NCBI GenBank assembly: GCA_031761405.1
Contig: JASEVX010000010.1
Span: 29,270,674-29,334,673 of the forward strand
Origin: Serripes groenlandicus
Taxonomy: Eukaryota; Mollusca; Bivalvia; Cardiida; Cardiidae
Length of the DNA stretch: 64,000 bases
Direction: 5' to 3'
The notes under the pieces are model-generated. The model did not search any database, had not been told where the DNA came from, and saw only the letters and a program-made list of their open reading frames with translations. Both the position numbers and the translations under genes were made by a program. Below, piece after piece: positions 1-12,335 of this stretch (position 1 is the first letter of the stretch; the number at the start of each line of letters is the position of its first letter).

Positions 1-639
1 ATGGCTTGAACCCACAATTGAAAGCTTCCGTCTGTCTTCTTAGGTTCGCTGGAGTATTGTACCACGTGATTTGATAGACGTGGTTTCCGGTCTGAAAGTT
101 TTAGGAAGCATAAATCAAGACTTACATGCGCCAAGCATTTTGAAAACACACTAATGCTTAGGTTAGATAATATATTCTATTTTTCAAAGTATGACCATTG
201 CTGATTAGCCTAGCCATAGTTTATAGTCAATCAAAACTTATATGAACCACAAATCAGGACCCACGTGCACCAACCATTTTAAATACCCAATAATGCTCAG
301 GGTAGAAATTAAATTCTACTTTTCAAGTATCACGACTGCTGATTGGCTTAACCAACGAACACAAGTTAGAAAAAGTTGGTTAATACAGACAGAAAAGTTT
401 CATAACAGACTAGGGTCCGAAACTTTAAAACTCTGAAACGTTCTCAGAAATGAAATTCATGCTCCAAATAAGGCTTCTGATTGAATAATTTCGAGAACGA
501 ATTGTCTTCTGACCAATCAGATACTTGAGCACATATTCTGAGCACAAGATCAGCTTAGTTTTGGAGCCTACAGTATTTCTCGTGAATTATCGAGGACGAT
601 TCCGGATACTTGAGATCTATACTTTACCATTTCGCACTC

Positions 640-832
640 ATAACAAAACAACCACAGAGGACTTTGAAATTATCTCGATAAAAGTGAGCATCTATATGAA
701 TGGAAGTATCTTTACTGAAAACATTATGTTAAGAAGTGTAAATGCTCATTATAAGTTTCTTCTTTTGCCACAATGTATTCAGATGACGTTTGCTGCTGAT
801 TCGTTAACTCGTCAGTAAATGGGAAGGATTAA
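640..832. mobile_element. Degraded TTAA-type MITE inside duplication copy A
   Basis: This is a diverged member of the family described at 13742. It has an 'accacagaggactttgaaa' left block, a core that should pair around 'aatgctcatt', and a right half with 'tttgctgctgattcgttaac'. The equivalent copy at 4050-4240 keeps 'tttgctgcagatacgtaa' and the right terminus 'gggaagggttaa'. Confidence 0.5.
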
Positions 833-1524
833 ATTGTTTGCATAATGTTTTAATAGTCGTCTATGGAAAATGAATTACTTCTCTTTCACCTTAATCGGAC
901 GGCCCTGATGATGACATTCGAAACGTCTCGCATGGTCTACTTCCGGACCACCAGGAACATGTACATGTAAACTGGTTTCTCGTTGAACACATATTAACAA
1001 CGGGTAGAGACTAATCTCTGCCTGGTTTTTATTGAACGTGCTGCATGCAGTCAAATATAACATTATAGATAACGATTTGCGTTATTTCAAACTGTAACAA
1101 ATGTCAAAGTACCGATGATTTGGATTTTTCGTCGCAAACAAAATAGTATGTTTAGAAAAACTAGAACTGGATTAAACCTGATATGTAAGCATTACCTGCG
1201 GTCGCTTCTGGTTGCTTATGTTATTTTTTTCTTCCTCTTTTGATATAAAAATGGAGCTGAATGAGTAGCTAAACCAGACATACGCAGCCAAAATAAGTAA
1301 GCCTATCGGCACCAGAAAGTGAAGAAATTCTGTAGATAGAAAACATGCATTAACATTTTAAAAATATGTTAATGTCTAATAAATATAAGTACGTACGTAA
1401 AACGTATATTGAAGTGACATATTTGCAACAAAATCAAATACATATAACAAAAAATAATGATGTAAAAGAACCCCGGCCCTACAGTAAAGTGAAGCTTGTT
1501 AATTATACATGTTTGTCCTGATTA

Positions 1525-1700
1525 CTTGTTTACTCTCCGAGTATCATCTTTTTGCAAGGAAGCGGCTAACCAACAGGCCATAACAGAACAGGCACTTGGG
1601 ATTTGAACCTTCACCCCCCCCCCCCCCCCCCCCCCCCCCCCACACACACTTTCGAAGTGGATGCCCTAATCACTAGGCTAGCTATCGGATGCGGTATGCC
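1525..1700 (-). repeat. tRNA-like SINE head interrupted by poly-C, copy A
   Basis: Read on the minus strand, it holds a tRNA-like head whose B-box region includes 'ggttcaaatccc'. The intact counterpart is at 7640-7800. Here the central part is replaced by a run of about 26 cytosines (about 1614-1640) followed by a short CA run. Open frames over the poly-C run are artefacts of the homopolymer. Confidence 0.5.
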
Positions 1701-2141
1701 ACTGTTAAGAACAAAATATCTACTCTGTTCACAGTTAGTACATTTCATTGTTCCAATGGTGGAGTATACTTTATTTCTGTATTTAATAAAAACATACATT
1801 AATGTTTGAGATACTTGTGTATTCATTAACTAAATATGGCATATTTTTTACCGAGTGTGTCGAACGAACACACTACCACACTTACAAATACAAAGCAATG
1901 TGCAACTCCCAACTTCTATGAAGATCGGGGCATAAAATCACAGACAGAGAGAACAATAACTATAAATAATATATACAAAATGTTTGAAAAAAAAACAAAA
2001 ACTATCTTGTCTCTCGCCTTTTTTTTACAATAATACATCGTGTGTACACAGGTCGGATTAAGTTTCGCCAATGATTCAGTTAAGTTTATTCATAAAGTTT
2101 CGACTCCGACCCATAATAAACCGCCTAAAGATTTATAACAA

Positions 2142-2366
2142 TAACCCGTTCCCACATATAGACATAGTTTGACGCCTCTTTTGACGCCTCTGCTGAAGTC
2201 GGCTTTGGTAAACACTGTGACAAAAAAAGGAAATTGCCCAAAACGAGCAATTTCTCCTTCACCACAATGTTTTCAACTCTTTTAAATAATAAAACCCTTT
2301 CATATTTTTGTTTATATATTTTTGATGTCGTCTGCTGCAGATTTGTTGTATGTGGGAAATGATTAA
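2142..2366. mobile_element. TTAA-type MITE copy
   Basis: The left end 'taacccgttcccacata' and right end 'tatgtgggaaatgattaa' form imperfect terminal inverted repeats at a TTAA-like target. The interior has the family's palindromic core (a copy of 'gagcaatttctcc') and the subterminal 'gtcgtctgctgcagattt' block. It abuts a second copy directly. Confidence 0.7.
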
Positions 2367-2596
2367 GCCCAGCCCTTTCCCACAGTCAGCAAATCTGCAG
2401 CAGACGTTTTTGAAAACATATAGGCAAAATACATAGAAAATATCTATATATAATAGTGTAATTATCGAATAGGGGGCGAAAACCATGTGGCAAATGGACA
2501 CATTGCTTATCATGATCATTTTCACCTTATGCCAAAATATTTTCAAATGTCGTGTGCTGCAAAGGCGTTAGAAAGCGTATGCATGTGGAAAGGGTT
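2363..2596. mobile_element. TTAA-type MITE copy, abutting the previous one
   Basis: It starts 'cccagccctttcccacag', has the subterminal 'aaatctgcagcagacg', and ends 'gcatgtggaaagggttga'. It shares the TTAA-like junction with the upstream copy, so two elements lie head-to-tail. The open frame over it is repeat-derived. Confidence 0.6.
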
Positions 2597-2745
2597 GAGA
2601 GAGGATTTATATCATGATATTTTATTAAAAACATTATATATCGCAAACAATGAGTTACATAAAATATAATTATTTTTATCTAAATGATAATCTTCCGATG
2701 AAATTTGGATTATATCCCCGGTGTTTCCTTAAAATTACCAACATA

Positions 2746-2915
2746 TTGACCCCTTCCCACTAGCAGACACAATTTGACGCATGTGAAGCAGACGACATGG
2801 TGACAATAACAGATATTGCTCAACTCTATTTAATTGTAAGATATGCATTTTTAGAATCGCCATATTTTGCTTTGATGTGTTTTCTTGTTTTTATGAAAGT
2901 CGTCTGCTTATATAT
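2746..2915. mobile_element. Partial TTAA-type MITE
   Basis: The left end 'ccccttcccactagcagac' and the 'gtgaagcagacgac' block are present. The right side keeps 'gaaagtcgtctgctta' but the terminus has decayed. Confidence 0.45.
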
Positions 2916-5689
2916 TTCTTTATTTCCTCCTTAAAAGTGAGAATTGTAAGTAAGAGGCATATGCATCCAGATGAATTTGGCACAGTTTACATAAACGATG
3001 CTGGGATTTCATGAGCTGCAAAGATCCACACTTGGCCGTCCGACAAAGGAAATCCTATCGCTTTACAAAGCAAACATCGAATATCACAGCATTACTTGTA
3101 CTCACGTTTAGACTTATGAATCGCATTCGACAGTTGGCGAAACGACATGACTTGAACCCACAATTGAAAGCTTCCGTCTGTCTTCTTAGGTTCGCTGGAG
3201 TATTGTACCACGTGATTTGATAGACGTGGTTTCCGGTCTGAAAGTTTTAGGAAGCATAAATCAAGACTTACGTGCGCCAAGCAATTTGAAAACACACTAA
3301 TGCTTAGGTTAGATAATATATTCTATTTGTCAAAGTATGACCATTGCTGATTGGCCTGATTGAAAGCTTCCGTCTGTCTGATAATTTCCAACGTTGGAGT
3401 GAACCACGTGGGTTGATAGACGTGGTTTCTTGTCTGAAAGTTTAAAGAATCAAAAATCAAGAGTTACGTGCGGTAACCATTTTGAAAACACACTAATGCT
3501 TAGGTTAGAAGATATATTCTACTTTTCAAAGTATGCACATTACTGATTGGCCTAGCCATAGTGTATAGTTAATCACATCTTATAGGAACCACACATAAAG
3601 ACCCACGTGCGCCAACCATTTTGAATACACACTTATGCTCAGGGTAGAAATGATATTCCACTTTTCAAAGTATCACGACTGCTGATTGGCTTAACCAAAG
3701 TGTATAACGAATCACAAATTGTGATAAATATGAAACTATTGTTATTAGGGAATTTAAATTACGAACACTTCTTAGAACAAAAGTTGGTTAATACAGGCAC
3801 AACGGTTTCATTAGAGAGTAGGGTCCGAAACTATGAAACTCTGAAAACATTCTCCGAAATGAAATCCATGCTCCAAATAAGGCTTCTGATAGGCCAACTT
3901 CGAGAACGAATTGTCTTCTGACCAATCAGATACGTGAGCACAAATTCTGAGCACAAATTAAGTTTAGTTTTGGAGCCTGTAGTATGTCTGATGCATTAAC
4001 GAGGACGGTTCCGGATACTTGCTATCTATACTTTAGCTTTTCGCACACGCAGCACAACAACAGCAGACGACTTTGAAAACATCTAGATAAAAAGTGAGCA
4101 TCTATATGAATGGAAGTATTTTTACTGAAAACATTATGTTAAGCAGAGAAATTGCTCATTATCAGTTTCTCCTTTTGCCAGAATGTATCAGATGGGGTTT
4201 GCTGCAGATACGTAAACTCGTCAGTACATGGGAAGGGTTAAAATGTTCGCAAGTGAAGAGAGATCATGTTTCTGTTACGACATAACATATTTTGACACTC
4301 GAAGAATAGTCTGCTTAAAATATAAAACGACGGAAATGCTAGCTTCATGAGTGTTGATTCTGTGTAAAGATGGCTGCTACACTACAGTCTATGGACAAAA
4401 GGAAGTAATTTGGATAGACTTGGCGATCAGGCCATTTTGTTGAGGGTAATACGATTTTGTTGAGAGTTGTAAAACCTCATACTGATACATTATCATAATA
4501 TTGTTTGTTTTTAGCTATAATTATACATTAAGAGCAACTTTCAGACCATATCTTATTTTCTGTATTTTAAAGAATCTTTCAGTGCGGGATAAGGGTGACC
4601 TTTAATCTGATCCCATGAAACAAACAATTGTCGATCAGTGTGTAAGTTTTCTTTGCTTATTTGTTTGTAGTAAGAATTACTTAAGATTGATACAGGTGTC
4701 TGTATTTTTGAATCTTTTCAGACCACAACCCATTATGTTTTGAATGGTCGTCTATGGGAAATGAATTTCTTCCCTTTCACCTTAATCGGACAGCCCTGAT
4801 GAAGACTGCCGAAGCGTCTCGCATAGTTTACCTTCGGACCATCAGGAAGATATACATGTAAACTGGTTTATCGTTGAACACATATATGACAACGGGTAGA
4901 GGCTGATCTCTCCCTGGTTTTGATTGACGGGCTGCAGCCAATCAAATATAACATTAAAGATAGCGATTTGCGTTATTTCAAACTGTAACAAATGTCAAAA
5001 TACCGATGATTTGGAATTTTCGTTGCAAACAAGCTAGTTTAAGTAAAAAAAAGCATGTTTTCGTGTATTAGTTGCGCTTTTAATTGAGGTATGCTAGCCG
5101 TTTTACACACAATATATAAAACGTCTCGTATGAAGTCTAGGAGAATCCAACGGTCAGATAACTTCCCGTTTTGATTAGCCTGTGCCGATCATAGCGTTAT
5201 TTCAGGGGAGGTAACCAATCTAGAGCATGTGAAGCCGCACGCATTATTTACCTCCGGGCAGCCACGTAAATGTCGAAAGCAGTACATATGAGAGATTCAT
5301 ATAAGCTTTAAGCTTGTTTCTAAATCCTCTCATTTGAATTATATTGTATAATGTAATTGATAAAAAAAAAATGAATATTGTTTACACCAAATCAATATAA
5401 ACTGACGTGTTACCTCTTTCGCTGCAAAATGCAATTAAAGGCTTTTGAAAACAATGCAGATTCGAACGAGATGTCTCTCCTGAAATCTGCATTGTTTGCC
5501 ACTTAGACATTACCTTTTACCAAATGTCCTATTGCAAGAGATAATGAAGGGTATATAGCTCTCTCCCTCCCCCTAGTACATCTCTTATCATCCAATTAAA
5601 CCCTACCATTTGGTACTGAAAAGCATCGTTTAATTGAGATGATTATCTTTAGTACCCGAGTGCCTTAAAAGATTTATAAATGACCAGTA

Positions 5690-6295
5690 TGATCGTGCCT
5701 TAAAAGACGGTTTTTAAACGACCATAGGATCGTGCATTATAAGACGGTTTATAAGCGACCAATAGGATCGTGCCTTAAAAGACGGTATATAAATAATCGA
5801 CAGGATCGTACCTTAAAAGTCGGTTTATAAACGACCAATAGGATAGTGCATTAAAATACGGTTTATAAATAACTAGTATGATCGTGCCTTAAAAGACGGT
5901 TTATAAATGACCAGTAGGATCGTGCCTTAAAAGACTGTTTATAAATGAACAATGTGATCATACCTTAAAAGACGGTCAATAACTGACCAATAGGATCGTG
6001 CTTTCAAAGACGGTGTATAAATGACCAATATAATCGTATCTTAAAAGAAGGTTTATAAACGACCAATAGGATGGTGCCTATAAAGACGGTTTATAAATAA
6101 CTAGTATGATCGTGCCTTAAAAGACGGTTTATAAATGACCAATATGATCGTTCTTTAAACGACGGTCTATAAACGACCAATAGGATCGAGCCGTAAATGA
6201 TGGTTTATAAACGCAAGATAGGATCATTCCTTATGAGACGGTTTATAAATGACCAATATGATCATGCATAATAAACCGGTTCATAAATAGGATCG
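5690..6295. repeat. Minisatellite, about 38-bp unit, about 16 copies
   Basis: Units such as 'gatcgtgccttaaaagacgg' followed by 'tttataaatgaccaatag' recur every 38 bases or so (for example 5692, 5730, 5767, 5805) with point changes and some small indels. The array exists only in duplication copy B. No coding potential is seen. Confidence 0.85.
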
Positions 6296-7254
6296 TTAAG
6301 CAATACCTGCGATAGTTTCCTGTTGCTTGAGTTACTTTGTTCTCCCTGTTTGAATATAAAAATGGAGCTGTACGGGTAGCTAAACCAGACAATCGCACCA
6401 CAAATAAGTCGGCCTATCTGCACCAGAAAGTGTAGAAATGCTATAGATAGAAAAAATGCATAAACATTTTAAAGACATATTAATGTCCAATATATAAAAG
6501 TACACAAATAAAACGTAAATCAAAATGAAATGTGTGCAATAAAAAAATATATATATAACAAAAAATAGAACAAGACGAAGAAGGTCAATGTTCCCTTTAT
6601 TTTAAGCAAGAAGGCCAAGATGTGCCTATATTGCTCACTTGACGACCATAGTCTATAATAAAATGTTATCAAGAGCAGAAAGGGACAATTTTGACGTAGG
6701 GATTATGCTAAGATCTTGGTGATATTCAACATTTGAAATTTAGTCGTGAAATGACAAGTTTAGTCCTGAAACCATTTGGTTTACAGTTTGCTTAACATTA
6801 ACTGCAACTATAGTGTGTGATACAATCTAAAGTTTCTTAATTTTTACCAATAAATGATTTTAATTTTGCTCTCACTAGATCAATAAGAAAAAGAAACATA
6901 GCTGCTGAAATATTAGCATATATTAATTTAAGGTTTAATGCCTCTAGTTATAAGTTAAGTGTGAAACAAGCTTTGGAAGGAGAAGGGGAAGTATATTCTC
7001 CTTCCAGTTCGGCAGAGGTATGATAATACAAACGGGAGTATATAAACAAACAAAAACAAAGTCATTTTAACTAGTTTAAACATATTTATTATCAAAATTG
7101 AGCATTTATGAAATTAAATAAAAACATTAACATGTATAGTCAACATATAGCAAGAATATAATGGTCTGAATGAACAAACTGTATGTGGAGGAATGACTTC
7201 AGTATAGAAAAACAACATACTTTATAAATAGGCAAAAACATCCCCGAAACTTTT

Positions 7255-7415
7255 GTTGAGCCTTGATGAATCGGGTCGTCAGAGCCGTAAACCAGACCGT
7301 ATAAAAAGCGTAGCCTAGGACGTTGGGGAAACGTGAACATTTGTTCTGTGCTTTGATGAATCGGGTCGTCAGGGCCGTAAACCAAGCTATTAATATAACG
7401 TAGCCTAGAAATATG
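7255..7415. repeat. Short direct repeat pair
   Basis: The block 'ttgatgaatcgggtcgtcag' plus its continuation through 'cgtagcctag' occurs twice, about 93 bases apart (7263 and 7356). The 108-codon minus-strand frame over it is a by-product of the repeat. Confidence 0.6.
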
Positions 7416-7639
7416 TGAAAAAGTTATTAAATACTCATTTAATGTGTCTAAAGTGTTTTTCTTCACAATAATAATATTGGTTGCTCCTTATTCGATTACG
7501 CAGCCCCATGGTACAAAATTAAAACCTATTCCACGTGACGTCAATGATGGAAAAGCTCCCCGCGCCAACAGTAAAGTAAATTGCTTGTTTATTATAGTGT
7601 CAACTTTATTGAAAGGGCTAACCATTTCCAACTTATTAT

Positions 7640-7800
7640 ACATCTTTGTCCTGATTACTTGTTTACGTCCGGAGTCTCATCTTTTTGACAGGCAGCGACT
7701 AACCAACAGGCCATATCAGAACAGACACTTGGGATTTGAACCTTCGTCCTCCCGCTCCCGAAGCGGATGCTCTAACCACTAGGCTATCGGGTGAGGTATG
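7640..7800 (-). repeat. tRNA-derived SINE fragment, copy B
   Basis: On the minus strand the head reads 'gatagcctagtggttagagc' (A-box-like) and later 'ggttcaaatccc' (B-box-like), as in RNA polymerase III promoters. A full cloverleaf is not evident, so this is a SINE head and not a functional tRNA gene. The counterpart at 1525-1700 is broken by poly-C. Confidence 0.55.
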
Positions 7801-7978
7801 CCACTGTTAAGAGCAAAATATCTACTCTATTCACAGTTAGTACATTTCACTGTTCCAACGGTGGTTTGTTGAGTATACTTTATATCTTCTTTACATAAAT
7901 ATAGATATCACACAATGTTAAAACGTATCCAACCGATTTTCTTTTTAAAATTGAAAAGACCTTTCGGAAAAGAAAATT

Positions 7979-8238
7979 GATTGATTGGTGTTTTACGCCC
8001 TTTTTAACAACGTTTAAGTTATATCACGGTGGTTCCTGGATAAGTTACGAGTACTACTTGTCCTTTTATTCTGACACAAGTCAGTCAGTCGTTATGCTAA
8101 CCTCACAACCCTGAGCACCAAAAAGGGCAGCCATTACTACCAGTATTAAAGTCTTTGGTATGACCCGGCCGGGGATCGAACGCGCCACTTCCCGCACCTG
8201 AGGAAGATGCTCTACGACTGCTACACCGAGGCAGTCAA
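7979..8238 (-). mobile_element. SINE family A, near full length
   Basis: Read on the minus strand it has a tRNA-like head with 'gggttcgatccc'-type B box (here 'gttcgatccccggccgggtc'), a body that includes 'taatggctgcc', and a 3' end ending in 'gcgtaaaac'-type sequence. The same order is found in the plus-strand copies at 15022 and 22368. The 61-codon frame over it is not a gene. Confidence 0.75.
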
Positions 8239-8799
8239 AGAAAGAAAACTGAAAAAAACAAAACAATTCTGCTGTATTTAAAAAACAACATACATAAAAG
8301 TTTGATATATATAAGATCTGACATGAGTTGTCATTTCATATAAAGTTTTATGAAACGAGTTCAAGAAATTTGTTATTAAGCGAGCCTCTGGCGATAATCT
8401 TTTTAACTTTCGCTGTCAGAAAATAGTCCCCACATGTAATACTTAAAAAACTGTTAACTTATCACACAACAAATACTTTTATGACCGATAATGGTCCCAT
8501 TACCTCGTCCATCTATCGTGACGTTTGTATTTACCGGATACAAGTACTCAGCCATTTTGTAAACATTTGCGGATGAATACAAAAAGAGTGATTCGGTAAT
8601 GTTAAATCACACATGTCACATATAAAGAAATACGTAATGGGTATGTTATAGTGGATACAAGCATTGCCATGTGATAAACATGTGTATGCATTCACTAAAC
8701 ATGGCATATCTTTTACTGAGTGTCTCGAACGAACACATTACCGCAGATATATTGAGATATATGTTAATGCCTAATCATCTTCCATCGAGTAGGTTCTGT

Positions 8800-10180
8800 G
8801 TGTTTTACAAATCGCACCCACTCGAGCAAACTGAGTGGAAGTTCACAAACGTTTAGTAAAAGGACCGTAAAACTATTTAGAAATCCGGCTGGGCCAGTAG
8901 ATTCTGACTAGAAGAATGTAATATTTTTGTCGCCATGGCAACAAGTTATGCACTGAAGAAGAAGTTTATTTCAAATATAAATTTAAAAGGCCACATGACC
9001 CGTGAGAAAAACCAAATACACAAATAAACATTACAAATGACATAGCAAGTGGAGCACAATTACCAATTCACAAGTACATACTTTCGAAAGAGGTAAAATG
9101 TCGCGTCATAGACAGAGAATTTGTTGTTCAAATGTAATATCATATCCTAATCACCACAGTATATATACACGATTACCATGCAATACAATTTAATATAAAA
9201 CATTTTAATACAATATAATATAATACAATATAATATAATATGATATGGCATAATATGACACAACATAACATAAAATTATATGATATATTTTGTCCAATAT
9301 AGACAAGGGGCGTATTGACACAATATGACTCATTTATTGATATGAATAACTTATGTGTACATGTTTTATTACCATTACAAACCATATCTTTATCGAAAAG
9401 CTTTCATTATATATGTACTTAAATTTCTGAGCTTAGAAACATTAGTGCATTCGAAAAGTTGTTTTACTTTATACATGCTAGGATTGGACCAATACTACTT
9501 AGAAATATATCTAAATGATAGCTAAATGCGAATTAAAAGGAAAGTTTCGCAAAAACATTTTAACAGTAATAAGATTGTTAAACGTATGTCGCGCTTCGGA
9601 ACGTACACTGCATAATTATAGATAGATACGCATCAGGGTAATAACATGAACACACATGATTTTCATTATTATCATCAATTTCAATCTTTTAAGTAAGTTA
9701 CTCCCCTAATAAATAATGGTAGGTTGCATTTATTTGCTTCTCTTTAAAGATTCAAAGTACCTACGATATTGCGATTTATATAGTAAATACATTAACAATA
9801 CAACAAACGTATACTTGCATTTTTACGAGATAGCGAGAATGATATTTTCAACAATATCGATATGTCTTATCGTGAGAAATGTTCATCAGTAACGCACCAT
9901 ATACAACTTTCGTGAATGCATAAGTAGTGACGTGTTGATACTTATTCATGCGAAGAAAATTACATTTCAGGTATACAACAGTTACACAGAAATATAGATG
10001 TTTCAGTATATACGATGGGGGATCCAGAAGTAATAGGAATTTAGTTATAATTTTGACACAAATTTCCTATATATGTATTAACTAATACAAGAATCACTAA
10101 AAAAAATTATATTACTTTTGGATTACACCTCGTATATATATGTTATATATATAAACAGATTTCCAAGTATGATTTTCCTG
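8800..10180. other. AT-rich stretch without recognisable genes
   Basis: Only low-complexity sequence is seen, notably a run of 'aatataatac'-like pentamers at 9190-9260. No coding frame with conserved character and no SINE or MITE signature was recognised. Confidence 0.6.
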
Positions 10181-10189
10181 TATCCTGCC

Positions 10190-10275
10190 CTGTGTTCCAT
10201 GGTAAAGACAACGTAAACGCGTTTAAGCTATGTCTATGGAACGGTCCGAAACCTACAAAACCAAAACGGACTCTC
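10190..10275 (+). mobile_element. Half copy of the 'tgttccat' palindromic MITE
   Basis: 'cctgtgttccatggtaaag' and 'cgaaacctac' match the left half of the palindromic element at 63352-63538. The other arm is absent. Confidence 0.4.
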
Positions 10276-10279
10276 CATA

Positions 10280-11540
10280 AGAGAAGATAAAAATCACATT
10301 TACATGTACAAATTAATCGGTATTATTCGTGTAATCCCGTCAAACCGGTTGGATGTCGGTATTCCCGAACAGTGTCCGACAAGTCAATCGCTTACTTTGC
10401 TATTTGATTATGTCTTCTTTTCTAAAACCAAATACACGCAAATATTTTTGATTTAAATCAATATAAATGTGTCTAGTGACATGGAGTCTATATCACAGTG
10501 AAAGGTGCGATATAAATATGAAACTAAAGTATCTTACTAGGTAGATGGGGTGTTGCATTTATTTGAATACATTAGAATATCAATGCATGTCAATGACCCG
10601 CTTTATTGAATGAAATGTTTTTGTAGCAATATTACAGTTAAGACATCCTATTTGACGAAGAAGTACATGTACTGCGTAGTTCCAAAATAATCCTCAATGC
10701 AGATAACTTTAGTTTCGTTAGGCTAGTTTTCCATTCTGACTTCTGTTACGGCGACTAAAGCGTGATTTGCATGTCTTTCTCTCATCTGTACACAACCCAT
10801 AATTATTCTCAGGAAATCAATCCTTTGTTTCTATTTACCATTCGTCGGGTGAAATTGGTTATTTCACGATTTCTGAATTATCCGGAGATTCTTCCACATT
10901 TAGCGAATGACGACTGCAACTATACTCATACGCTTAAGGAAAGAACTGTCGAATTTAAAATTATCAATTTCATTTCATGTTCAACTTATTATAGAGGACA
11001 ATGTTTTACAACACTTTAAGTTCATACAGTATGCAGGTATACTAATTAGTTACATCATGCATTTTGCTATAGATGCATCTAGTTGTTGTAATCACGTAAT
11101 TCATTTAAAGAGAGGGCATTGTTGGAAGCTCATAAAATCTAGACTTTTTACATGAAAATCAAAATCAAAGCTATTAAAAAGACAAGTTGCCAAACCGATC
11201 AGTTTCTTTTGACATAATATTTTCAAAACCATTTTTATTGGTGTTATCTTAAATTCTCTGTAGATGTCTTCGGTTAAACTTGTCTGAAAATAGCGTATGA
11301 TATTTTGGTTTATTTCATATAAGTAGCCTGTATTCAAATGACAAATATACATATACAAGTACATCCAATATAACTGGTAGGCATATGTCGGGTGAAAATT
11401 TGATTTACAGTAGGAATAAAGCTGCGAGGAGTGAGCATTGTCGATGAATCAGCATATAAGCAAAGGACATATGTAAATGCCCTCCAAGCAAGCTGCGGAA
11501 AGCCAAACGTAACTAGTTTTTGACCCCACATGACCGAGTT
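10280..11540. other. Non-coding stretch
   Basis: The longest frames (85 to 115 codons, around 10762-11681) show no domain, no repeated cysteine or hydrophobic pattern and no codon bias. They overlap one another on both strands. I call none of them genes. Confidence 0.5.
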
Positions 11541-11544
11541 TCTC

Positions 11545-11665
11545 CTAGGCGCTCGGGGTAGCGCGATTAGCATTACGACTGACTGGCTTGTGTCAGGATA
11601 CATGGACCGGTAGTACTGGTAACTTACCAAGAAAACGCCGTGATATACTGAAAACGTGATGGAGA
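11545..11665 (+). mobile_element. SINE family A, headless fragment
   Basis: It carries the family-A body blocks 'cggggtagcgcgattagca', 'tgtcaggatacatggacc' and 'aacgccgtgatatactgaa'. The tRNA-like head is missing. Confidence 0.6.
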
Positions 11666-11699
11666 TTAATATTCTGATCATGTTTCAAAAAGATTAAAT

Positions 11700-12335
11700 G
11701 GCAAATTTGACCCCAAGTGTGCTCACAGGGTTTTCTAAAATGTGGCATAGTGACCTACCTAGTTTTAGACCCAACATGGTCAAGTTTCGAACCTGTCTGC
11801 GATTTGATGTTAATAAATGTTCTGATCTCTGATTACTAAAGTTTGGATAAACAGGAGGAACATGATGGCCCATGATTGCTCACCTGACATATGCCAAGCA
11901 CATATTCACTTACATTCACTCTTCTGTTGTCAGGTAAGCTAATACTAGAGTGTTAACAACATTTTCTTCAATTTTGCATAGTGACCTAATCTTTTACCGG
12001 ACTAGAGCCATGTTCAAATCCATATCCTAGATATCATCCAAACACTCATTCTGGCAAAGTTTCAACAGGCTCAAATTAAAAATGCAGCATTCAGTGTTAA
12101 CACGATTTTCTTTCAATTTGTCCTTGTGACAAAGATCTTGACCTCACATGTTCAAATTTAGAACTTTGCCAATATTTGATGGTGACGTATGATAAACTTT
12201 CATAAAGTTCGCATGTAAAATATTGCCTGTAGTGTGTAAACAAGGCGAATGTTGACGACGCACGACGGATGGACGACAGACACAATGTGATCACAAAAGC
12301 TCACCTTCAGCACAGATGAGCTAAACAAAAATTTC
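11700..12335 (+). repeat. Dispersed repeat with 'gatcacaaaagctcacc' end
   Basis: It holds repeating 'catagtgacct', 'gaccccaagtgtg' and 'gtcaagtttcgaac' phrases, and ends with 'cgacgcacgacggatgg', 'gatcacaaaagctcacc' and 'cagatgagctaa'. From memory of bivalve genomes this resembles a very common dispersed repeat. Related phrases occur at 18.3-19.4 kb and 29.9-30.5 kb in this window. Confidence 0.5.

Larger units (their letters stand above)
1..1900. repeat. Segmental duplication, copy A (truncated by window start)
   Basis: The whole stretch reappears, diverged, between about 3147 and 8750. Matching landmarks are the block ending in ccacgtgatttgatagacg at 60-80 and at 3209-3229, the 'atctatatgaatggaagtat' block at 690 and 4100, the 'ccttaatcggac' block near 890 and 4780, the 'taaaccagac' block near 1270 and 6380, a tRNA-like segment near 1650 and 7730, and 'gaacgaacacattaccgc'-type sequence near 1865 and 8728. 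No open frame here looks like a conserved protein. Both copies contain a TTAA-MITE copy (about 640-830 and 4050-4240), so that insertion predates the duplication. Confidence 0.75.
3147..8760. repeat. Segmental duplication, copy B (expanded)
   Basis: Diverged direct copy of positions 3 to about 1900. It has gained, or copy A has lost, three blocks. The first is a roughly 200-bp internal tandem duplication, in which 3159-3354 repeats as 3360-3554 beginning 'attgaaagcttccgtctgtc'. The second is about 5040-6294, containing a minisatellite. The third is about 6572-7555. The flanking shared blocks stay in the same order. No protein-coding gene is recognisable. Confidence 0.7.

Noticed and set aside
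1603..1826. Overlapping 68 and 71-codon frames on both strands
   Set aside because: Both are driven by a poly-C/G run giving Pro or Gly homopolymers. There is no domain and no splice context.
8081..8266. 61-codon minus-strand frame and similar 60-115 codon frames at SINE copies (14985, 22279, 27294, 29434)
   Set aside because: They recur wherever a SINE copy lies and translate the SINE head and body. No independent protein evidence.
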